From: an uncultured Anaerolineae bacterium
GTDB taxonomy: Bacteria > Chloroflexota > Anaerolineae > Anaerolineales > UBA4823
Direction of reading: 5' to 3'
Length of the DNA stretch: 5,086 nt
Assembly: GCA_937129505.1 (NCBI GenBank)
Contig: CAKZNJ010000004.1
Span: 1-5,086, forward strand
Positions 1-4,795 of the stretch are shown one piece after another. The position numbers and the translations under genes are program-made. A model generated the notes under the pieces. It searched no databases. It saw only the letters and a list, made by a program, of their open reading frames with translations, and was not told the origin of the DNA. Position 1 is the stretch's first letter. Every line of letters begins with the position of its first letter.

Positions 1-1
1 C

Positions 2-502
2 GATTGCATTGCCGCTGCTCGCTATCTTGCCACCCTGCCCGAGATCGACCCCGCTCGTATCGCCAGCATGGGAGGGAGTTATGGGGGGTATCTCACCATG
101 TGCGTTCTCAGCCGTGATCCTTCTTATCTCTTTGCCTGTGGTATTGCAAAATATGGCGATAGCAATTTGCTCACCTCTTGGGCGCAATGTAATCGTGAAT
201 TGCGCCTCTATACCGAGATTTTTTTAGGACATCCGGCAAAGAACCGCGCTGTTTATGAAGCGGGGTCGCCTATCCATCACCTTCATCGAATTGAACGGCC
301 AGTTTTGTTACTGCACGGTTTGGATGACGATGTTGTGCCGCCCCAAGCCTCGGAGGAGATCGTTTATGAGTTAAAGCGCCTCGATAAGGTCTTCGAATAT
401 AAGACTTACGCTGGCGAACCGCATGGTTTTCTCATGCGTGCTACTCAGTTAGATGCTTATGAACGCATTGAGCGCTTTTTAGATTGGTACTTGCTGCCGT
501 AA
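2..502 (+). CDS. S9 family serine peptidase, C-terminal catalytic part (5'-truncated by window)
   Basis: This is the last 166 residues of an alpha/beta-hydrolase peptidase of family S9 (prolyl oligopeptidase / dipeptidyl- or acylaminoacyl-peptidase type), which cleaves short peptides. The frame is open from base 2, so the gene begins upstream, where the family normally has a beta-propeller domain. The fragment opens with residues typical just before the nucleophile (AARYLATLPEIDPARIASM), then GGSYGGY with the nucleophile Ser at fragment residue 26 (bases 77-79). The Asp of the triad is in HGLDDDVVPPQ (residue 109, bases 326-328) and the His in GEPHGF (residue 141, bases 422-424), all in the usual order and spacing. 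The internal ATG at base 68 lies inside the nucleophile-elbow region and is not a start. The exact substrate cannot be told, and the N-terminus and any signal peptide are out of view. The gene ends in TAA and is separated from the next gene by 295 bases, so it is probably a separate transcript. Confidence 0.93.
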   Translation, partial: DCIAAARYLATLPEIDPARIASMGGSYGGYLTMCVLSRDPSYLFACGIAKYGDSNLLTSWAQCNRELRLYTEIFLGHPAKNRAVYEAGSPIHHLHRIERPVLLLHGLDDDVVPPQASEEIVYELKRLDKVFEYKTYAGEPHGFLMRATQLDAYERIERFLDWYLLP

Positions 503-520
503 GAACGTTTTTAGGATGAG

Positions 521-549
521 CTCTCTTTTGTCTTGAGAGATGGTTTTCT
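521..549 (+). terminator. Weak candidate terminator after the S9 peptidase gene
   Basis: CTCTC (521-525) can pair with GAGAG (535-539) around a 9-base loop, and GGTTTTCT follows at once. The stem is only 5 base pairs and the T run only 4, so this is a poor intrinsic terminator. It is listed because it lies 18 bases after the peptidase stop codon and no better candidate is visible there. Confidence 0.22.
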
Positions 550-570
550 CAAAGTTCCTTGGAGGCTCTG

Positions 571-703
571 CGTGTCCTGTCGAACGAAGTGACTCCGCGT
601 GTCATTTTGAACGCAGTGAGCAATCTTAGGTAAGGATTCCTCAGTCGCTCAGCTCCTTCGGAATGACATGGAGGTCGCTGACGCTCCTGCGGAATGACTT
701 ACC
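571..703. repeat. Cluster of four degenerate copies of a dispersed GTCATTCCGAAGGAGC-type repeat
   Basis: Four related units lie side by side. Unit 1 (about 573-595, + orientation) reads GTCCTGTCGAACGAAGTGAC. Unit 2 (601-630, +) begins GTCATTTTGAACGCAGTGAG and continues into CAATCTTAGG. Unit 3 (631-668) reads on the minus strand TGTCATTCCGAAGGAGCTGA and then GCGACTGAGGAATCC. Unit 4 (669-701, minus strand) begins GTCATTCCGCAGGAGCGTCA. Units 2 and 3 face each other, so 601-606 (GTCATT) pairs exactly with 662-667 (AATGAC) and the rest forms an imperfect stem-loop of about 67 bases. Units 3 and 4 are direct copies of each other. Reading frames crossing the cluster are short. Similar 'GTCATTC..GAGC..AG.GAATC' repeats are, from general familiarity, scattered between genes in Chloroflexota and some other phyla; that memory was not checked. 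They are probably short non-autonomous intergenic repeats of unknown function. The region contains no coding sequence. Confidence 0.75.
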
Positions 704-797
704 GAGAGCGCCACAGCGCAGGGCGGATGCTTTCGTCCCTTTATCTCTTTGAAAAAGTCGTCTCTCTAGTAAAGATGCGATCGCGGAGGAAAAACCG

Positions 798-1379
798 ATG
801 TCTCAAGTGGTAACCGAGAAGATTTTTTCTAACCAACGTCGTTTACAACTCGTGCAGGGGGACATCACCGCCGAAGCGGTTGATGCGATTGTCAATGCAG
901 CGAATCGTTACTTGCAGCATGGAGGCGGCGTGGCGGGGGCGATCGTGCGTCGGGGAGGGCAGGTCATTCAGGAAGAAAGCGATCAATGGGTGCGCGAGCA
1001 TGGAATAGTAACGCATGAGCAGCCCGCCTACACCTCAGCCGGCCGTCTCCCCTGCCGCTATGTCATCCACGCCGTAGGGCCTGTTTGGGGAGAGGGAGAT
1101 GAAGACACAAAGCTATGCGCCGCCGTGCGCGGTTCGCTTCGGCTGGCTGAGCAATTGGGATGTAGCTCCCTATCAATGCCAGCCATTTCTACGGGTATCT
1201 TTGGTTTTCCCAAGGAGCGCGCAGCTCCGCTGATCTTACAAACGATCGCCGACTATCTGGAAAACGAGCCGCCGCATAGTCTGCAAACGGTGCGGCTCAC
1301 TCTGATTGATCTACCCACCCTGAGCGCCTTTCGGAGCGCGTGGCAAAAATTTTGGGGAGAAGCAGTGTCCCAACCATGA
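798..1379 (+). CDS. Macro-domain (ADP-ribose-binding) protein, Af1521-like
   Basis: A 193-residue single-domain cytoplasmic macro protein. Family members bind ADP-ribose, and many hydrolyse it from proteins or nucleic acids or process O-acetyl-ADP-ribose or ADP-ribose-1''-phosphate. All the landmark motifs are present: GDIT (21-24, with the Asp that contacts adenine), VNAAN (32-36), HGGGVAGAI (41-49, the loop around the distal ribose), HAVGP (91-95) and STGIFGFP (131-138, the diphosphate loop). The form LQHGGGVAGAI resembles archaeal Af1521 more than the GGGGVDGAIHRAAG form of MacroD/YmdB. ATG at 798 is supported by GGAGGA at 785-790, seven bases upstream, and by the short N-terminal extension before the domain. 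The domain fills the protein, with no fused partner. Its TGA overlaps the next gene's ATG (ATGA, 1376-1379), indicating a shared transcript and probable translational coupling. No ADP-ribosyltransferase toxin lies next to it, so a DarT/DarG-type role is not supported. The actual substrate is unknown. Confidence 0.95.
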   Translation: MSQVVTEKIFSNQRRLQLVQGDITAEAVDAIVNAANRYLQHGGGVAGAIVRRGGQVIQEESDQWVREHGIVTHEQPAYTSAGRLPCRYVIHAVGPVWGEGDEDTKLCAAVRGSLRLAEQLGCSSLSMPAISTGIFGFPKERAAPLILQTIADYLENEPPHSLQTVRLTLIDLPTLSAFRSAWQKFWGEAVSQP

Positions 1380-2152
1380 TCTCATCCGCGCGTAATCCAA
1401 AAGTTCGGTGGGTCAAAGCTTTGCAAACCCAGCCGCGGCTGCGTAAGGAAGAAGGGCTCTTCATTGTCGAAGGTGTGCGGCTGGCAGAGGAAGCGTTTCA
1501 GTCGGGATGGCAAATTCAATTCGGGCTGTTCACTGCTCCGCAAGATGAGCGCACTCAGCGCTTGCTTGCAGCCCTGCAAAGACAGCAAGTTCAATTAGAA
1601 GAAGTAACCCCGACGGTGCTTAAGACGGTCAGCGATACTGAGACCCCCCAATCGATTCTTTTGATCGTGAAGCAATATTGTCGCTCTCTACCTGACGAGC
1701 TTTCCTTTGTCCTGGTGGTGGATACAATGCGAGACCCGGGCAACTTGGGCACGCTGTTGCGCAGTGCGGCTGCAGCCGCCGTAGATGCGGTTATTCTTCC
1801 GCCTGAGACCGTGGATGTTTACTCACCCAAAGTCGTCCGGGCTGCCATGGGTGCCCATTTTCGCCTGCCGATCCTGCGGATGAGCTGGAATGAGATCGTT
1901 GAGCTTGTCGAACGGCAGCGCTTGGCCATCTATCTCGCTGATGCTCAAGGGGATGTCCGGTATGATCAAGCGAATTTCCGCCAACCCTTTGTGCTCATCA
2001 TCGGCGGTGAAGCTGAAGGGGCGAGTCCAACGGCACGATCTCTCGCCCACCAGCGCGTTTCGATACCCATGCCGGGCAAAATGGAGTCGCTCAACGCTGC
2101 CGTTTCAGGCACAATTTTGCTTTTCGAAGCCGTCCGCCAGCGAAATCCATGA
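1376..2152 (+). CDS. TrmH/SpoU-family RNA 2'-O-methyltransferase
   Basis: A 258-residue SPOUT-class enzyme expected to transfer a methyl group from S-adenosylmethionine to a ribose 2'-OH in rRNA or tRNA. Residues 1-100 form the substrate-binding (L30e-like) domain, with the usual opening MISSARNPKVRWVKAL and the GLFIVEG element (27-33). The knotted catalytic domain shows the three SpoU motifs: DPGNLGTLLRSA (120-131, with N123 and catalytic R129), IIGGEAEGAS (208-217), and IPMPGKMESLNAAVS (230-244, with S238-L239-N240). The frame is open from a GTG at 1340, but the ATG at 1376 is preferred: family members start at this point, and it gives an ATGA overlap with the macro gene stop. The ribosome site is weak (GGGGAGA, 1354-1360, about 15 bases away), so translation may depend on ribosomes finishing the macro gene. 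Length is normal for the family. Whether the target is 23S rRNA or tRNA cannot be told from sequence alone. Confidence 0.95.
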   Translation: MISSARNPKVRWVKALQTQPRLRKEEGLFIVEGVRLAEEAFQSGWQIQFGLFTAPQDERTQRLLAALQRQQVQLEEVTPTVLKTVSDTETPQSILLIVKQYCRSLPDELSFVLVVDTMRDPGNLGTLLRSAAAAAVDAVILPPETVDVYSPKVVRAAMGAHFRLPILRMSWNEIVELVERQRLAIYLADAQGDVRYDQANFRQPFVLIIGGEAEGASPTARSLAHQRVSIPMPGKMESLNAAVSGTILLFEAVRQRNP

Positions 2153-2161
2153 ATCAGTTGC

Positions 2162-2190
2162 TTGACAGGCTTATCTCATTGGGTTAGGAT
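2162..2190 (+). promoter_or_regulatory. Sigma70-type promoter for the CDP-alcohol transferase-lgt pair
   Basis: A perfect -35 box, TTGACA (2162-2167), is followed after exactly 17 bases by TAGGAT (2185-2190), which matches the -10 consensus at four of six positions, including TA at the front and AT at the end. The expected transcription start is near 2197, leaving a leader of about 30 bases before the ATG at 2228. The -35 begins ten bases after the methyltransferase stop codon, so the lipid genes can be expressed independently of the upstream pair. The TTG of the -35 box could be mistaken for a start codon. Confidence 0.6.
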
Positions 2191-2227
2191 ACACGCTGAA
2201 AGAACAATCGAAAAACAATTCAGCATA

Positions 2228-2872
2228 ATGGAGAGCAGTTTCTTGGCAGAACAACTTACCCAAAAGAAAGAGCGTTTAGGTTTTTCAGACTGGATGCGGC
2301 GCAAATTTGGCGGTATTTTCAATCCATTAGCTGCCTTCTTAAACCGGATTGGCCTAATGCCCAACACCGTCACCTTAATCGGTTTGATCGGAAATGCGGT
2401 TGGAGCATATTTTCTGGCGCGAGGTCAGATGACCATTGGAGGCATATGGGTTTTGCTGATGGGTCCGGTTGATGCGTTGGATGGGGCAATGGCGCGATTG
2501 CGCGGTCATCCCACTCAGTTTGGCGCTTTTGTCGATTCGGTGACCGACCGTTATTCAGAGCTAGCCATCTATGGCGGCTTGTTGATTTATTATGTCAGTC
2601 GTCAAGAATGGCTGCCGGCAGCGCTGGTTTATTTGGCGGCTTCTGGGTCGGTGTTGGTGTCTTACATTCGGGCGCGGGCTCAGTCGGTTGGAGTGGAAAC
2701 CAAAGTAGGCATTCTCACCCGCTTCGAGCGTTATTTGTTGCTGGCGCCGGCTTTAGTTTTCAATATCCCGCTGGTGGCGTTATGGATTTTAGCTGTCTTC
2801 ACCCACATCACGGCGATCCAACGCATCCTCGATGTCCGCCGCCAATTTCGACAAGGAGGAGGTTACCGATGA
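2228..2872 (+). CDS. CDP-alcohol phosphatidyltransferase, phosphatidylinositol-phosphate-synthase-like
   Basis: A 214-residue integral membrane enzyme that joins a lipid from CDP-diacylglycerol to an alcohol acceptor. The family signature D-x2-DG-x2-AR-x8-G-x3-D-x3-D is complete: D82, D85, G86, A89, R90, G99, D103, D107, the Asp residues that bind metal ions and the substrate. The segment FVDSVTDRYSE (101-111) and the later SYIRARAQ (145-152) with VGILTRFER (160-168) resemble phosphatidylinositol-phosphate and archaetidylinositol-phosphate synthases, not the LDPxADK form of PgsA; so inositol phosphate is the likelier acceptor, though glycerol phosphate cannot be excluded. Hydrophobic spans lie at about 47-64, 70-82, 113-123, 129-146 and 168-197. 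The start is uncertain: the frame is open from TTG 2162, but that is the promoter -35; ATG 2228 is the first good ATG yet has no clear ribosome site, and ATG 2294 is an alternative. Its TGA overlaps the lgt ATG (ATGA, 2869-2872). Confidence 0.92.
   Translation: MESSFLAEQLTQKKERLGFSDWMRRKFGGIFNPLAAFLNRIGLMPNTVTLIGLIGNAVGAYFLARGQMTIGGIWVLLMGPVDALDGAMARLRGHPTQFGAFVDSVTDRYSELAIYGGLLIYYVSRQEWLPAALVYLAASGSVLVSYIRARAQSVGVETKVGILTRFERYLLLAPALVFNIPLVALWILAVFTHITAIQRILDVRRQFRQGGGYR
2853..2859 (+). promoter_or_regulatory. Strong ribosome binding site for lgt, inside the upstream gene
   Basis: AAGGAGG is a full Shine-Dalgarno match, nine bases before the lgt ATG at 2869. It lies within the last codons of the CDP-alcohol transferase gene. 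It fixes the lgt start, although the lgt frame stays open far upstream through the previous gene. It also suggests lgt is translated strongly in its own right as well as by coupling. Confidence 0.85.
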
Positions 2873-3693
2873 TCCCAGGGATTCGCATTGGACCCTTGCT
2901 GTTGCCGTATTACGGCATGATTCTCATGACGGGGGTGCTTGCCGCCGCTTGGCTGACCTCTCGCGAAGTGCGCCGCCGCGGCTATAACCCCGATTTGGTC
3001 TGGGATGGCTTGCTCTGGGTGCTGATCGGCGGTATTGTTGGGGCGCGGCTGTGGCATATCTTCACTCCGCCGCCTTCGATGGTGGAACGGGGTATTACCA
3101 CGTGGTACTATCTCACCCATCCCCTCGAAGCCATTGCGACTTGGAACGGCGGTTTGGGTATTCCCGGCGCAGTCATCGGCGGCATCCTTGCGCTCTGGTT
3201 CTTTGCCCGGCGGAGAAACTTGAACTTTCTCGAATGGTTGGATATGGTCGCACCAGCTTTGGCGCTGGGACAAGCAATCGGCCGCTGGGGTAACTTTGTC
3301 AATCAAGAGCTATACGGATTGCCAACTGATTTGCCGTGGAAGATCTATATCGCTCCAGAACACCGTTTACCCGCCTATCAAGATGTTGCCTACTATCATC
3401 CCTTGTTCCTCTATGAATCGCTTTTCAATCTGGCGAACATGGCTCTACTCCTTTGGTTGGGAAAGCGTTATGCGGCTTACCTAAAGTCTGGCGATCTGTT
3501 TTTAATTTATCTGGTCACTTACCCCTCCGCGCGCTTTTTGTTGGAATTTTTACGCCTCGATTCGGCGCGCATTGGCAGCCTGAATGCCAACCAAACCTTT
3601 ATGCTGGCAGTCTTGCTGAGCGCCGCAGTAGCCTTTGCCCTACGCCATCGCGGGGACGAAGCTAAAACCGTCGAACATCGTCCAGACGACTAA
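2869..3693 (+). CDS. lgt: Prolipoprotein diacylglyceryl transferase Lgt
   Basis: A 274-residue inner-membrane enzyme carrying out the first step of lipoprotein maturation: it moves diacylglycerol from phosphatidylglycerol onto the lipobox cysteine of prolipoproteins. The Lgt signature GRWGNFVNQE is at 138-147, and aligning it with E. coli places R139 at R143, N142 at N146, E147 at E151 and G150 at G154. Y15 in PYYGM matches Y26, and R222/E226 in ARFLLEF match R239/E243. Position 99 is Pro (GGLGIPGA), where E. coli has H103. Hydrophobic spans at about 10-30, 46-63, 95-113, 124-138, 178-198, 208-225 and 243-258 fit the seven-helix fold. A short charged tail follows. ATG 2869 is chosen because of the AAGGAGG site, the N-terminal length and the ATGA overlap with the previous gene. 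Both genes probably share the promoter at 2162. No obvious terminator follows the TAA. Confidence 0.97.
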   Translation: MIPGIRIGPLLLPYYGMILMTGVLAAAWLTSREVRRRGYNPDLVWDGLLWVLIGGIVGARLWHIFTPPPSMVERGITTWYYLTHPLEAIATWNGGLGIPGAVIGGILALWFFARRRNLNFLEWLDMVAPALALGQAIGRWGNFVNQELYGLPTDLPWKIYIAPEHRLPAYQDVAYYHPLFLYESLFNLANMALLLWLGKRYAAYLKSGDLFLIYLVTYPSARFLLEFLRLDSARIGSLNANQTFMLAVLLSAAVAFALRHRGDEAKTVEHRPDD

Positions 3694-3827
3694 GGCGGAT
3701 AACCGCTGCGGGGGACTCTTTCAGCAGTCTGCAGCACAAGGGAGGGGAAATTTTAGGTAGATTAAGACCTTAGCGAATTGTGTCCCTCAACCTACGTTTT
3801 TGTTAGGTGAATAGGGGAAATTCCTTA
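3694..3827. other. Intergenic region after lgt
   Basis: No gene is visible here. Short hairpins can be drawn, GCGG/CCGC (3695-3698 with 3703-3706) and ACCTA/TAGGT (3790-3794 with 3804-3808, loop containing five T), but each is only 4-5 base pairs and neither has a following T run, so no terminator is called. The region leads into the promoter of the ABC transporter genes. Confidence 0.5.
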
Positions 3828-3856
3828 TTGCCAAGCGGCGTTGTTCTGGATATGAT
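3828..3856 (+). promoter_or_regulatory. Near-consensus sigma70 promoter of the ABC exporter, predicting a leaderless mRNA
   Basis: TTGCCA (3828-3833, five of six to TTGACA), a spacer of exactly 17 bases, and TATGAT (3851-3856, five of six to TATAAT) make the best promoter in the window. Counting the -10 box as -12 to -7, +1 falls on base 3863, which is the A of the ATG start codon of the ATPase gene. There is no Shine-Dalgarno sequence suited to that ATG; the only purine run is AGGGG immediately against it. Both facts point to a transcript without a 5' leader. Confidence 0.7.
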
Positions 3857-3862
3857 AGGGGT

Positions 3863-4795
3863 ATGATAGAAACGGAAGACCTAAGCAAAGCCTTCAACGG
3901 CTTTTGGGCGGTGAATGGGATCACCTTACGGGTTGAAGCGGGGCAAGTGTTGGCGTTGCTTGGCCCGAACGGAGCGGGAAAGACCACCACGGTGCGCATG
4001 TTGACCACCATCTTGCGCCCGACGCTCGGCACGGCGAAAGTTGCCGGCTACGATGTCCTGACTCAGCCTGAGCAGGTTCGGGCTTCGGTTGGAGTTTTAA
4101 CCGAAGGACATGGACTCTATCCGCGCATGGCGGCAGATGAATATCTGGATTTCTTTGCTTGTGCCTATCGTTTACCTCTGGCAGATAGAAAGCGGCGCAT
4201 TGATGAGCTTTTGCACTTCTTCGGGTTGGCAGAGGCACGTCGCAAACAGGTGGGACAGTTTTCGAAAGGGATGCGCCAAAAGTTAGCCCTGGCGCGAGCC
4301 TTGCTCCATAAACCCCCCGTGCTTCTGTTGGATGAGCCAACCTCAGCGATGGACCCCGCCAGCGCGCGCTTGGTGCGCGATGCAATTCTGGAGCTGCGTT
4401 CCAATGAACGGACCATCATCGTTTGCACCCACAACTTAAGCGAAGCCGAAGAGATCGCCGATCAGATTGCTATTATCAATCAGGGAAAGATCATCTTGCA
4501 GGGTTCGCCGCCACAACTTAAGATTGCCTTGCAAAAGCAACCGCGCTTTCGCATCCGTTTTGCGGCGGCGCTAGATGGGCATCCGCCCTCGCTCGTCAAA
4601 GGCGCTGACCTGCTGGAGCAAGGGGAGGACTGGCTTGTCTTCCAAACAGCCCAGCCCCAACGGGTCAATCCGCTAATCATTCAACAGTTCAGCCAGCAGG
4701 GGTTACCGATTTTGACCATCGAAGAACAAGTATGCAGTTTAGAAGAAGTGTATTTGAGTGCTGTTGAGGGTAGGTTGAAAGATGAGCATCCGTAA
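3863..4795 (+). CDS. ABC transporter ATP-binding protein, NatA/DrrA type
   Basis: A 310-residue cytoplasmic ATPase that powers an ABC-2 exporter. Its motifs in order: Walker A GPNGAGKTT (34-42, K40), the Q-loop region VGVLTEGHGLYPRM (76-89) with Glu81 where most ABC ATPases have Gln, signature FSKGM (133-137, a variant of LSGGQ), Walker B VLLLDEPT (153-160, catalytic E158), D-loop SAMD (161-164) and switch His190 in CTHNLSEAEE. A C-terminal accessory domain (about 225-292) ends in the usual SLEEVYL (292-298). The start MIETEDLSKAFNGFWAV matches the family beginning, so ATG 3863 is kept although it lacks a ribosome site. The gene probably begins a new operon under the promoter at 3828. It overlaps the permease start by 14 bases. 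The exported substrate (Na+, antibiotic, lipid or other) cannot be read from the ATPase. Confidence 0.96.
   Translation: MIETEDLSKAFNGFWAVNGITLRVEAGQVLALLGPNGAGKTTTVRMLTTILRPTLGTAKVAGYDVLTQPEQVRASVGVLTEGHGLYPRMAADEYLDFFACAYRLPLADRKRRIDELLHFFGLAEARRKQVGQFSKGMRQKLALARALLHKPPVLLLDEPTSAMDPASARLVRDAILELRSNERTIIVCTHNLSEAEEIADQIAIINQGKIILQGSPPQLKIALQKQPRFRIRFAAALDGHPPSLVKGADLLEQGEDWLVFQTAQPQRVNPLIIQQFSQQGLPILTIEEQVCSLEEVYLSAVEGRLKDEHP

Larger units (their letters stand above)
503..797. other. Intergenic region between the S9 peptidase and macro-domain genes
   Basis: This stretch of 295 bases has no supportable gene. It holds the weak hairpin at 521-549 and the repeat cluster at 571-703. The last 94 bases must contain the promoter of the macro-domain gene, but no convincing one is visible. 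TTGAAA at 749-754 resembles a -35 box, and the sequence 15-16 bases on (TAAAGAT, 770-776) is a poor -10 match. A good ribosome binding site (GGAGGA, 785-790) ends the region. Confidence 0.6.

Noticed and set aside
571..703. CRISPR array
   Set aside because: The units are degenerate, occur in both orientations, and have no regular unique spacers; no cas gene is nearby.
708..719. GCGC-CACA-GCGC hairpin
   Set aside because: A 4-base-pair stem is expected by chance and it has no terminator-like T run.
1340..1375. GTG at 1340 as the start of the RNA methyltransferase
   Set aside because: The extra 12 residues are outside the usual family N-terminus, and ATG 1376 gives the standard opening and an ATGA overlap. 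The GTG has only a weak GGAG ahead of it.
798..1379. DarG-like antitoxin of a DarTG toxin-antitoxin system
   Set aside because: No DarT-type ADP-ribosyltransferase is adjacent and the protein lacks the DarG C-terminal domain; the neighbour is a methyltransferase.
2608..2868. Upstream extension of the lgt frame by 87 codons
   Set aside because: It overlaps the CDP-alcohol transferase in another frame, reads as glycine-rich shadow sequence, and the AAGGAGG site fixes the lgt start at 2869.
2863..3306. 147-codon open frame on the minus strand inside lgt
   Set aside because: It lies wholly antisense to a clear lgt gene, its product shows no recognisable motif, and it has a composition typical of a frame shadow.
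3754..3808. TAGGT (3754-3758), ACCTA (3790-3794) and TAGGT (3804-3808) as alternative pairing partners, suggesting an attenuator
   Set aside because: Each pairing is only 5 base pairs, there is no leader peptide or T run, and the region lies upstream of the predicted transcription start of the ABC operon.
3921..4385. 154-codon open frame on the minus strand inside the ABC ATPase gene
   Set aside because: It is antisense to Walker A through Walker B of a well-supported gene, and the Arg/Pro/Ala-rich product resembles no family.
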